From the NCBI RefSeq assembly GCF_008327685.1, contig NZ_BDDE01000018.1:357312-421311 (forward strand): DNA of 64,000 nucleotides. The letters are read 5' to 3'. Shown piece by piece: positions 1 through 7,424 of this stretch; position 1 is the stretch's first letter, and the number at the start of each line of letters is the position of its first letter. The DNA is from Actinomadura sp. K4S16. GTDB lineage: Bacteria > Actinomycetota > Actinomycetes > Streptosporangiales > Streptosporangiaceae. Under the pieces are notes generated by a model. The model was not told where the DNA came from. It ran no database searches and was given only the letters and a program-made list of their open reading frames with translations. Position numbers and translations under genes: made by a program.

Positions 1-1
1 G

Positions 2-877
2 CACCGGGTGCGGCTGCTCGTCGCCGACCTCGCCGGCGAGGTCGTGGGCGGGGGGCACCGCGCCCGCCTGGACGGCGGCGCCCCGCCGGGCGAGCGGATC
101 GCGGCGGTGCGCGCCGCGGTCAAGGCGTGCCTCGCGGAGGCGGGCGTCGACCGGCGCTCGCTGCGGGCGGTCGCCGTCGGCACCCCCGGCGTCGTCGCCC
201 CGGACGGGACGGTCACGTCCTGCACGGTCGTGCCCGGGTGGCAGGGCGTCCACCTGGCACGGGAGCTGGGCCGCTCGTTCTCCTGCCCCGTCCTCGTCGA
301 GAACGACGCCAACCTCGCCGCGATGGCCGAGCGGTGGCGCGGCGCCGCTCGCGACGCCGACGACGTCGTCTGCGTCTACGCCGCCCTGCACACCGGCATG
401 GGAGCGATCATCGGCGGCCGGCTGCACCGGGGGCGCTGGGGCGCCGCGGGCGAGATCGGCATCCTGGACGAGCTGGGCCTGCGCGACACCGCCGCCTCCC
501 TGGTCCCGGACGCCGGCCGCGGCGCCGTCTTCGAGGAGGCGGAGCGCGTCCTGGAGGCGGCCGGGCGCGGGTCCGCCGAGGCGGGGGAGCGCGTGGAGCG
601 GCTCGCCGACCGGATGGCGCGCGGCGTCGCGGCGATGGCCCTCGCCCTCGACCCGGAGACGATCGTGGTCGGCGGGCCGCTGGCCGGGGCCGGTGCCCCG
701 CTGGTCGCGGCGCTGCGGAGCCGGGTCGCCCCGCTGTGCCTGAGCCCCGTCCGCATCGAGGGTTCCGAGCTCGGGGACGAGTCGGTGGGCCTCGGCGCCG
801 TCCGGCTCGCCCTCGACCGGATCGACGAGGACCTGTTCCGCCTCGACCCGACCGACACGCCGCGCGCCGTCAAATGA
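2..877 (+). CDS. ROK-family protein, 5' end outside the window
   Basis: ROK (repressor/ORF/kinase) proteins are sugar kinases or sugar-responsive regulators with an actin-like fold. The readable part covers the ADLAGEV segment that normally follows the first phosphate loop, the GTPGVV motif, the ENDANLAAMAE sugar-binding stretch and the late GGPLAGAG motif. The N-terminal D-G-G-T phosphate loop, and any winged-helix DNA-binding domain, would lie before base 2, so I read the frame as open to the left edge and do not trust the GTG at 8. After GEIG the usual zinc motif (H...CxCGxxGC) is missing. That favours a divergent ROK regulator over a glucokinase, but the substrate cannot be assigned. Confidence 0.8.
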   Translation, partial: HRVRLLVADLAGEVVGGGHRARLDGGAPPGERIAAVRAAVKACLAEAGVDRRSLRAVAVGTPGVVAPDGTVTSCTVVPGWQGVHLARELGRSFSCPVLVENDANLAAMAERWRGAARDADDVVCVYAALHTGMGAIIGGRLHRGRWGAAGEIGILDELGLRDTAASLVPDAGRGAVFEEAERVLEAAGRGSAEAGERVERLADRMARGVAAMALALDPETIVVGGPLAGAGAPLVAALRSRVAPLCLSPVRIEGSELGDESVGLGAVRLALDRIDEDLFRLDPTDTPRAVK

Positions 878-957
878 GCCCCTGTCCTGTCGGTGGGGCT
901 CGGTAGGGTCTCGGTTGCGCGGGTGACAGGGGACCGCGCCGGACGGACGGGAGCGAC

Positions 958-1263
958 ATGAGCGCACAACCGGTAGAGCCGTTCCTCCCGGGGCAGGTCC
1001 ACCGGGTCCCGCGGACGATCAGGGGCATCGCCGACTGGCTGACGGAGGAGAAGCGCGCCAGGTTCCTCAAGGAGGTCATGGCCGCCACGGAGGAGGACGA
1101 CTACCAGCGCGTCATGGACGACTGGTGGGCCGAGGCCCACCTGGCCCAGATCCCCGACCGCGCGGAACGCCGCGCCAGGGCGCGCAGGGCGGACCGGAGC
1201 GACCTCGTCTCGCTGGACGAGCTCAAGAGCCGGTTCCTGGTGGACGAAGACCCGGGGAGGTGA
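958..1263 (+). CDS. DUF6247-like small protein, possible antitoxin
   Basis: Small, strongly charged protein of 101 residues. The centre is acidic and aromatic (EEDDYQRVMDDWWAEAHL) and is followed by an Arg/Ala-rich helix. It resembles actinobacterial DUF6247 proteins that sit directly before a short RelE-like partner. Its TGA overlaps the GTG of the next gene (GTGA at 1260-1263), so the two are translationally coupled, as is usual for antitoxin then toxin. No DNA-binding motif is obvious. The antitoxin role is inferred from size, charge and arrangement only. Confidence 0.6.
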   Translation: MSAQPVEPFLPGQVHRVPRTIRGIADWLTEEKRARFLKEVMAATEEDDYQRVMDDWWAEAHLAQIPDRAERRARARRADRSDLVSLDELKSRFLVDEDPGR

Positions 1264-1547
1264 CCGCCGGCCGCCGAGGCTGGACGGTCTACTGCGAGAA
1301 AGGGGCCTCCGACGTCATCGAGGCCATGCCCCCCGCGCTGAAGGACTCGGTGATCCGGTTCTTCTGCGACTTCGCGGTGGCGGGCGGCCTGGCCGCCGAG
1401 ACCGGAGGAAGTCCCCCCGGAAGGCCGTTGGACGACGCCCGTCTGGAATTCAGGATGGTGGTCGACGGCACCTCGATGTTCTTCGACTACCTCGTCCTCG
1501 CCGACATCAAGGAGTTCCGCGTCACGAACATGATCTGGCTCGGGTGA
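1260..1547 (+). CDS. small RelE/ParE-like protein, possible toxin
   Basis: Predicted 95 residues starting at the GTG at 1260, which overlaps the upstream stop; the frame is open further upstream, but that part is out-of-frame shadow of the preceding gene. The order is a helix-rich start, a central PLDDARLEFRMVVDG stretch, and two strand-like segments near the end (MFFDYLVLADI, FRVTNMIWL). This fits the compact fold of RelE/ParE interferase toxins, but no catalytic residue can be pointed to. Role inferred from pairing with the preceding gene. Confidence 0.55.
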   Translation: MTAGRRGWTVYCEKGASDVIEAMPPALKDSVIRFFCDFAVAGGLAAETGGSPPGRPLDDARLEFRMVVDGTSMFFDYLVLADIKEFRVTNMIWLG

Positions 1548-1562
1548 GCCCACGGCGAGGGC

Positions 1563-2672
1563 CTAGGGGGTCAGCGGGGCGCTGAACCGCCAGCCGTCGG
1601 CGAGCAGGGCGTCGGTCGCCTCGACGGCGGCGGCCAGGCGCCGTTCGTGGGGGCCCGTCACGGTGATGTGGGGAAGGCCCCGCTTCTCCAGTTCCTCCCG
1701 GAAGCGGCCCGACATCCACGACCTGATCAGCTCGCCGTCGCGCCAGCCGTCCTGCTCGAAGGGGACGCCCTCCGGATCGGTCAGGATCCACAGGTGGTGC
1801 GGGGTCCGCGCGTGGACGGCCTCTACCTCGGGGGCCGGGGCGCCGAGGTAGCGCTCGTGCCAGAGGGCGGTCGCGAACGCGTCGGTGTCGCAGACCAGCA
1901 GCGGCGAGCCCGACCGGGCCGCCGCGTCCTCCATGGCCGCGTGGCGCTCGGCGATCTCGGTGAACTCGGCCGACTCCCACACCAGGTCGTCCAGCCACAG
2001 GGACGGGTCGCCCGCCCGCCGGCGCGCGGCGGCGAGCTTCTCCTCGGTGAAGGTCCGGCCGTACTCCGGCACCCACCGGGTCGCCTCCCAGACCCCGCCC
2101 CGCCCGGCGTAGTGGGCGGCGAGCGCGCGGGCCAGCGTCGTCGTGCCGGTCGACTCGGCGCCCACCACCACGACCCTGCGCGCCAGGTGCGCGCGGACGG
2201 GCGGCGACAGGAACTCCCAGTTCCCGGCGGGGTCGGCCCGCACGGCGGTGCCGCTCACCGGGAAGCGCTCGCGCGGCGGGTCGACCGGGACGTGGACGGC
2301 CGAGAAGCGCTCCGCCAGTTCCGGCCCGTACGCCTCCGAGCTGAACACCGCGTCCACCGGGGGGACGGACGCGCCGAGCCCCGACCGCATCGCCAGGCCC
2401 GCCCGGAACGCCGCCACGTGCGCCGACCAGGCCTCGTCGGACTCGTAGTCGATCTCCGCGTCGTCCACCACCGGGACGATCTCCACGTGCGGCTGCCGGT
2501 GCGCCTCGCGCAGCCACGCCGTCCGCAGCGCCAGCGGGATGCTCTCCACGGTGGACGCCGCGACGACCACGCTCACCCGCGCGCAGGCCGCGGCGGCAGT
2601 GTCGATCAGTTGGTGGTGCCCGGCGTGCGGCGGGTAGAACTTGCCGATGACGAGGCCGTGCTCGTGCGTCAC
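1563..2672 (-). CDS. nadR: NadR-like NMN adenylyltransferase / nicotinamide riboside kinase-type protein
   Basis: About 369 residues, with GTG at 2672 overlapping the stop of pnuC (GTGA). The N-terminal nucleotidyltransferase domain carries GKFYPPHAGHH (residues 10-20), the HxGH-type NMNAT signature. From about residue 165 a P-loop kinase-like domain begins with GAESTGTTT (171-179). The family phosphorylates imported nicotinamide riboside and adenylates NMN, completing NAD+ salvage in the cytoplasm. Coupling to PnuC supports this. Oddity: the Walker A lysine position is threonine (GTTT rather than GKT/S), so kinase activity should not be assumed. There is no N-terminal HTH, unlike enterobacterial NadR. 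Confidence 0.85.
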   Translation of the reverse strand: MTHEHGLVIGKFYPPHAGHHQLIDTAAAACARVSVVVAASTVESIPLALRTAWLREAHRQPHVEIVPVVDDAEIDYESDEAWSAHVAAFRAGLAMRSGLGASVPPVDAVFSSEAYGPELAERFSAVHVPVDPPRERFPVSGTAVRADPAGNWEFLSPPVRAHLARRVVVVGAESTGTTTLARALAAHYAGRGGVWEATRWVPEYGRTFTEEKLAAARRRAGDPSLWLDDLVWESAEFTEIAERHAAMEDAAARSGSPLLVCDTDAFATALWHERYLGAPAPEVEAVHARTPHHLWILTDPEGVPFEQDGWRDGELIRSWMSGRFREELEKRGLPHITVTGPHERRLAAAVEATDALLADGWRFSAPLTP

Positions 2673-3331
2673 GCGGCGGCCGCCGGGGCGAGGGGCCGCC
2701 CGCGCAGGTCGCGGCGCCAGGCCAGCAGCCCGGACACGCACAGCGCCAGGAAGACGATGTAGAGGACGCCGGTGAGCTTCAGGTCCTTGTAGAAGTACAG
2801 CGGGATGTAGACGAGGTCGGCGGTGATCCACAGCCACCACGACTCCAGCAGCTTGCGCGACTGCCCGTAGGTCGCCATGAGGGAGAGCGCGGTGGTGAGG
2901 GCGTCCCAGAACGGCACGGTGGAGTCCGTCCAGGTGGCGAGGGCCCAGGTCAGGAACGCGGTGCCCGCGGCGCCCGCGGCGATCAGGGCCGCCCACTCCG
3001 CGCCCCGCGTGCGCCGCACCGGGAGCCGGTCGCGGCCGTCCCCGCCGTACAGCCACACCCACCAGCCGTAGAGCTGGAGCGCGACGTAGACGACCTGGAG
3101 CCCGGCGTCGGCGTAGAGGCCGCCGTCCAGGAACACCAGGCCGAGCAGGATCACGTTGGCGATGCCGATCGGCCAGTTGAGGATGTTCTGCCGGACGACG
3201 AGCCACACGTTGACCGCGCCGGTCGCGAAGCCGAGCAGCTCGGCCCACGTCGTGGGGACCGACCCGAGGTGGAAGGCGGGGTCGAGCAGCGGACCGAGCG
3301 GGACGTTCACCGACATGCCCGCAATGATCAC
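2669..3331 (-). CDS. pnuC: nicotinamide riboside transporter PnuC
   Basis: Polytopic membrane protein of about 220 residues with the PnuC signature blocks NILNWPIGIANVILLG, QLYGWWVWLYG and YGQSRKLLESWWLWI. PnuC proteins are seven-helix facilitators for nicotinamide riboside, drawn in by phosphorylation inside the cell. Two starts are possible: GTG at 3331 and ATG at 3316; neither has a strong Shine-Dalgarno sequence. It overlaps nadR by four bases, forming an NAD salvage unit. It follows rskA by only 28 bases on the same strand, so it may be read from the sigK operon or from its own promoter beside the dyad at 3335-3349. Confidence 0.92.
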   Translation of the reverse strand: MIIAGMSVNVPLGPLLDPAFHLGSVPTTWAELLGFATGAVNVWLVVRQNILNWPIGIANVILLGLVFLDGGLYADAGLQVVYVALQLYGWWVWLYGGDGRDRLPVRRTRGAEWAALIAAGAAGTAFLTWALATWTDSTVPFWDALTTALSLMATYGQSRKLLESWWLWITADLVYIPLYFYKDLKLTGVLYIVFLALCVSGLLAWRRDLRGRPLAPAAAA

Positions 3332-3334
3332 ATA

Positions 3335-3349
3335 TCGTCAGACAGACGA
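3335..3349. promoter_or_regulatory. short dyad before pnuC
   Basis: TCGTC-AGACA-GACGA: perfect 5-bp arms around 5 bases, just upstream of both possible pnuC starts, inside the 28-base rskA-pnuC gap. It could be an operator for NAD-salvage control. I do not recognise it as a known NrtR or NiaR box, and a dyad of this size can arise by chance. Confidence 0.25.
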
Positions 3350-3359
3350 CAAGGGGGAA

Positions 3360-4091
3360 TCAGGTGATGCCCAGCAGGACGATCGGCGTGGTCGTCGGCC
3401 GTGCGGACCCGCCGGCCGGCTCGACGGTCACGCCGAGCCTGTCCCGCGGAGTCCACGTCCCGGCGACGACCGGGCGCCCGGGGTCGCCGGGCAGCAGGCC
3501 CGCCGAGCGCGGGCCTTCCGCGCCGATCAGCCACAGCTGGTACGCCTTCGAGGACGGCAGCGCCCGCAAACCGGACGACGCCACGACCACCCCGCCCCGC
3601 GACGCGGACGCGACGATCGTCACCGTCCCGCCGCCCGCGGCCCGGCCCGTCGCCGCCCGCGCGTCCGGCGCCGACAGGACGGACGCCACGTCCCGGTAGG
3701 CGGACTCCGTCCGCTCCACGCGCTGCCGTTCGTGGACCGCCACCCCGACGGAGGCGGCCGTCACCAGGCACGCGGCCGCGGCCAGCCCTGCCACGGCGGC
3801 GCGCCGCCACCGGCGCGGCCGCAGGGGCCGCACGCCCGCGGTCCGGCGGGGGGAGGCGGGCGGCAGCTGCCGGACGTTCCGGACGTCCGCCAGCACCCGG
3901 GCGCGCAGCCGCGGCGGCGGGGCCTCGGCGACCGCCATGCCCAGCCGGGCCGCCGTCGCCCGGAACTCGCGCAGCTCGGTCGCGCACGTCTCGCATCCGG
4001 CGAGGTGCTCCTCGAACGAGCGCCGCTCCTCGGCGTCGTCGATCGCGTCCAGCGCGTACGCGCCGGCGAGGGCGTGCAGGTCGTCCGTCAC
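3360..4091 (-). CDS. rskA: anti-sigma-K factor RskA-like, membrane anchored
   Basis: 243 residues. The N-terminal zinc-associated anti-sigma domain has H29-x3-C33-x2-C36. A single membrane segment lies near residues 97-119, followed by an extracytoplasmic RskA-C domain that includes AYQLWLIG and PIVLLGIT. RskA proteins hold their ECF sigma factor at the membrane and release it on regulated proteolysis. The GTG start at 4091 overlaps the sigK stop (GTGA), giving the usual sigma/anti-sigma coupling and near-equal synthesis. Confidence 0.92.
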   Translation of the reverse strand: MTDDLHALAGAYALDAIDDAEERRSFEEHLAGCETCATELREFRATAARLGMAVAEAPPPRLRARVLADVRNVRQLPPASPRRTAGVRPLRPRRWRRAAVAGLAAAACLVTAASVGVAVHERQRVERTESAYRDVASVLSAPDARAATGRAAGGGTVTIVASASRGGVVVASSGLRALPSSKAYQLWLIGAEGPRSAGLLPGDPGRPVVAGTWTPRDRLGVTVEPAGGSARPTTTPIVLLGIT

Positions 4092-4675
4092 CGTTCCACC
4101 CCCAGGCAGTCGCGCAGCCGGATGATGCCGTCGCGCATCCGGGTCCGCACGGTGTTCGGCGGCGCGCCCACCAGCGCGGCCACCTCACGATAGGAGTGCC
4201 CGCCGTAGTAGGCGAGCGTCACCGACTCGCGCTGCAGGTGCGTGAGCGCCCCCAGGCAGCGCCGCACCCGCTCGTGCTCCAGCCGCGCCTCGACCCGCTC
4301 GCCCACCGGGTCGTGCGCGCCGCCCGGCCCGGGGTGGACGGTCCTCGCCTCGCGCTCGCCCGCGGCCTGCTCGCGCCGCACGCGGTCCACGGCCCGGCGG
4401 TGCGCGATCGTCAGGATCCACGCCATCGCGCCGCCGCGGGCCGGGTCGTACCGGGCGGCGGACCGCCACACCTCGATCATCACCTCCTGCGTCACCTCCT
4501 CGGCCATCGCCGGATCGCGGACCACCCGCCGCACCAGCCCGTGCACGGGCGCCGCGACCGCGTCGTACAGCACCTCGAAGGCGCGCTCGTCGCCGCGCGC
4601 CGTCCGGGTGAGCAGCATGTCCGCGTCATGCCCGGACACCGTGCCCCCGTCCGGCGGTCTCGTCTCTGCCGGCAT
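4088..4675 (-). CDS. sigK: ECF RNA polymerase sigma factor, SigK type
   Basis: 195 residues from the ATG at 4675, chosen because CGGAGGGGAGC lies just upstream; a longer ORF to 4744 has no such site. The region 2 block runs from RAFEVLYD through EEVTQEVMIEVWR to WILTIAHRRAVDRVRRE. Region 4 has the helix-turn-helix SYREVAALVGAPPNTVRTRM. It is coupled to the downstream rskA. Position after the DUF4331, TPR and metal-transporter genes suggests those are part of its regulon or of the stimulus it senses; this is inference. Confidence 0.92.
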   Translation of the reverse strand: MPAETRPPDGGTVSGHDADMLLTRTARGDERAFEVLYDAVAAPVHGLVRRVVRDPAMAEEVTQEVMIEVWRSAARYDPARGGAMAWILTIAHRRAVDRVRREQAAGEREARTVHPGPGGAHDPVGERVEARLEHERVRRCLGALTHLQRESVTLAYYGGHSYREVAALVGAPPNTVRTRMRDGIIRLRDCLGVER

Positions 4676-4740
4676 GCCGCGCTCCCCTCCGTAGGCCGTC
4701 CACCCGGCACTACGCATCCGCGGCCGTTCCGGGTCGGAGG

Positions 4741-6117
4741 TCACGGCACCAGGCTCCGCAGCGTGAGCCCGAGCCCGAGGACCACGACCGTCGCGGACGT
4801 CCCTATCGGCATCATCGCGCCGGGAAACCGCGGCCGCATGGCCGGAATGCGCCGCGCCAGGGCGCGCGCGGACCCGGTGACGAGGAGACCGACCGCCATG
4901 AGCGCGGCGGCGAGTCCGAGCCCGTAGGCCAGCACGAGGACGACCCCGAACCAGGCCCGCCCGATCGCCGCGCCGCCGACCAGCACCACCACCGCCGACG
5001 GGCTCGGCACCATGCCGCCCGCCAGCCCCATGAGCACGACCCCGCCGCGCCGGGAACTCGCCTGCCCGTGCCCGTGGTCATGCCCGTGCCCGTGCCCGTG
5101 CCCGTGTCCGTGGGTGTGGTGGCGGTTGCGCAGGGCGCGCCGCAGAAGCAGCGCCCCCGCCGCCGTCACGAGGACGCCGCCTGCCGCCCCCAGCCACGGG
5201 AACAGCGCCTCGGGCGCCAGCAGCGTCCCGGTCGTCACGAGCAGGCCGAGGGCCAGCACGCCGGCGGTGTGGGTGAGCGTGACCGTCAGGCCCAGCGCGA
5301 GGACGTCCCGCGTCCGGCGCCGCCCGTCCCCGATCGCGTGCGCCGCCATGATCGTCTTGCCGTGGCCGGGTGCGAGCGCGTGCAGGGCGCCGAGCAGCAG
5401 CGCGAGCAGGAACGCCAGGGCGGCGAAACCGGGGGTCAGGTCGTGCCGTGCGACCAGCGACGTGAACCGCTGGGTGAGCCCGTCGGCGCCGCGCGGCAGC
5501 AGCCGCCCGGGACCGCCGCCGGAGGCGGGGGCCGCGAGCGGCGGCCCGCCCGCGCGCACGTCGAGGACCGCCGACCGCCGGTCCAGCGGGGAGGCGAGCA
5601 TGTCCGCCGGGTAGGCGGCGAGCCGCCTGCTGCGCGAGGACTCCGGCACGTCGGACGCGGCGAGCGTCATCCGGTCGCCCCGCGCGGTGACCTCCCGCCA
5701 GCCGACCCGCCCGTCGCCCCCGCCCGCGCGGAAGACGATTCTCCCGGGCCCGGCGGGCGCGGTGATCCGGCATTCGAGCCGCAGCGTCGGCAGCCCCGCC
5801 TGCCCGCGCGGCGCCGACGCGGCGGCCGACGCGACCGCAGCGGTGGCGGCGCGCCCGTCCACGGTGACGCGCAGGGACGAGGCCGCCCGCGCGCAGGCCC
5901 CGCCCGCCCAGGCGGCCAGCTCGCGGCTCGACGGGCGCCCGTCGCGGTCGGCGTCGACCTCCGGCATCGCCTGCGCGGCGGGGATCTCGGCCAGGTCCTC
6001 GACGTGGTCGATCCGCAGCTCGTGCGGCGCCGCGACGAGGCCGTCGTAATGGTTGACGGTGAAGTTGCCGAGGGGATGCGCGGCGAGCATCCCGGCGGCG
6101 AGCGCGAGAACGATCAC
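4741..6117 (-). CDS. nickel/cobalt-type transporter with secreted N-terminal domain
   Basis: 458 residues; GTG at 6117 overlaps the TPR gene stop (GTGA). After a signal-like start and AAHPLGNFTVNHYDGL comes an extracytoplasmic domain with an EF-hand-like DADRDGRPSSRE. The C-terminal half is a six-helix NiCoT/RcnA-type membrane domain with HALAPGHGKTIMAAHAIGDGR and a His/Gly loop of alternating residues. RcnA relatives move Ni2+ or Co2+ out of the cell and this architecture is common in actinobacteria. Substrate and direction are inferred from family. It is followed after 65 bases by sigK on the same strand. Confidence 0.8.
   Translation of the reverse strand: MIVLALAAGMLAAHPLGNFTVNHYDGLVAAPHELRIDHVEDLAEIPAAQAMPEVDADRDGRPSSRELAAWAGGACARAASSLRVTVDGRAATAAVASAAASAPRGQAGLPTLRLECRITAPAGPGRIVFRAGGGDGRVGWREVTARGDRMTLAASDVPESSRSRRLAAYPADMLASPLDRRSAVLDVRAGGPPLAAPASGGGPGRLLPRGADGLTQRFTSLVARHDLTPGFAALAFLLALLLGALHALAPGHGKTIMAAHAIGDGRRRTRDVLALGLTVTLTHTAGVLALGLLVTTGTLLAPEALFPWLGAAGGVLVTAAGALLLRRALRNRHHTHGHGHGHGHGHDHGHGQASSRRGGVVLMGLAGGMVPSPSAVVVLVGGAAIGRAWFGVVLVLAYGLGLAAALMAVGLLVTGSARALARRIPAMRPRFPGAMMPIGTSATVVVLGLGLTLRSLVP
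5063..5121. repeat. hexanucleotide repeat encoding the His/Gly metal loop
   Basis: Tandem copies of CCCGTG with a few variants encode alternating His and Gly residues, with one Asp, in the transporter. This matches the histidine-rich metal-binding loop of RcnA-like proteins. Short repeats of this kind change length by slippage, so loop length may vary between strains. Confidence 0.7.
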
Positions 6118-7424
6118 GACGCCCCCTCCAGGTCGTCCAGGGTGGCCCTGGCACGCGGCGCCCACAGCGGTGAGAAGCGCGGGTTGCGGCGCAGCGCCTC
6201 GGCCAGGTCGCGCCGCGCGGCGGCGCGCTCGCCGGCGGCCTTCTCGATGACGCCGAGATGGAACCGGAACGACGCGCGGCGGTACCCGGTGGCCGTCGCC
6301 TGGCGGGCGTAGCGGAGGGCTTCGCCGTCCCGCCCGTTGACGTGCAGCGCCCAGGCCAGCGCGTCCGCCGCGTGCACGCTGCACTGCCGCACCTTCGGGC
6401 CGGGGCAGCGCCGCCGGTACTCGGCCCGCGCCGCCCGCAGCGCGTCCCCGGCGTCGCCGTGGTCGCTCTCGGACAGCGCGGTCTCCAGGTCGGCGTCGAC
6501 GCCGTTGGCCCTGGCGATCCGCGCCCACGCCGTCGCGACCGCGTACTGCCGCTCCGCTTCGTCGCGGCGTCCGGCGGACTCCAGCAGCTCCCCGTACTCG
6601 GTGAGGTACTGCGGCAGCGGGAGCCGCCGGACGATCTCGGCCCGTTCGGCGAGCGCTCCGGCCGTGTCGCCCCGCGCGGCCCTGACGCGAGCGTCGCCGT
6701 CCATCGCGGGCAGGTGGCCGGGGGAGAGGCGCAGCGCCTCGGCGTACTCGCGGCGCGCGCGGTCGAGGTCGCCGTCGTTCCAGGCCAGCTCGCCGAGCTG
6801 CACCGCGATGTAGGCCAGGTCGCCGCGGTCGGCGGCGGAGGCCCGCGCGAGCCCCAGCACCCGGCGCGCCTCCGCGACCTCCCCGCGCAGCTCCCGCACG
6901 TACGCGAGCCGCGTGAAGATCGGGATGCCCGGGCGGAGGGCGTCGGCTCGCCGGGCGGCGGCCAGGGCGTCGCCGTAGCGGCCGAGCTCCACCAGCGCGT
7001 CCACCCGGACTGCGGCGGCCCGCTGCCCGTAGGCGTTCGCCTTGAGCGCCCGGTCCGCATACCCCAGGGCACCGTGGAAGTCGTGGCGCGCCGCGGCGAG
7101 CGCGCCGAGCCCCGCCAGCGCGCCGTCGTTCTCGGGGGCCTCCCGGAGGGAGCGGCGCAGCACCTCCTCGGCCTTCGGGTAGTACGTCGGGTCGGCGGTC
7201 ACCCGGGCCTGCTCCACGTACGCGAGGCCGAGGGAGGCCCAGCCCGCGGCGTCGCGCGGTTGCTCGCGCAGCCGCTTCTGCAGGCCGGCGATGCCCGAGG
7301 CGGGGGCCCCGGCCGGGGCGGCCGCGGCACCCTCCCCGGACGGGCGGCCGAACGCGACCGCCGATCCGAGGGTGAGCGCCGCGACGAGCCCCGCCGCCGA
7401 GGCCCCGGTGAGGACGGGACGCAT
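6114..7424 (-). CDS. secreted or membrane-anchored TPR protein
   Basis: 436 residues; ATG at 7424 overlaps the stop of the DUF4331 gene (ATGA). An N-terminal hydrophobic segment (LTGASAAGLVAALTLGSAVAF) marks export or anchoring. The rest is a chain of tetratricopeptide-like helical pairs, for example AAGWASLGLAYVEQAR and GALAGLGALAAARHDFHGAL. TPR arrays bind partner proteins. It lies between the DUF4331 protein and the metal transporter, so a shared envelope function is likely but the partner is unknown. Confidence 0.8.
   Translation of the reverse strand: MRPVLTGASAAGLVAALTLGSAVAFGRPSGEGAAAAPAGAPASGIAGLQKRLREQPRDAAGWASLGLAYVEQARVTADPTYYPKAEEVLRRSLREAPENDGALAGLGALAAARHDFHGALGYADRALKANAYGQRAAAVRVDALVELGRYGDALAAARRADALRPGIPIFTRLAYVRELRGEVAEARRVLGLARASAADRGDLAYIAVQLGELAWNDGDLDRARREYAEALRLSPGHLPAMDGDARVRAARGDTAGALAERAEIVRRLPLPQYLTEYGELLESAGRRDEAERQYAVATAWARIARANGVDADLETALSESDHGDAGDALRAARAEYRRRCPGPKVRQCSVHAADALAWALHVNGRDGEALRYARQATATGYRRASFRFHLGVIEKAAGERAAARRDLAEALRRNPRFSPLWAPRARATLDDLEGAS

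Noticed and set aside
5063..5121. CCCGTG repeat as a regulatory element
   Set aside because: It lies inside the metal-transporter gene and is fully explained by its His/Gly codons.
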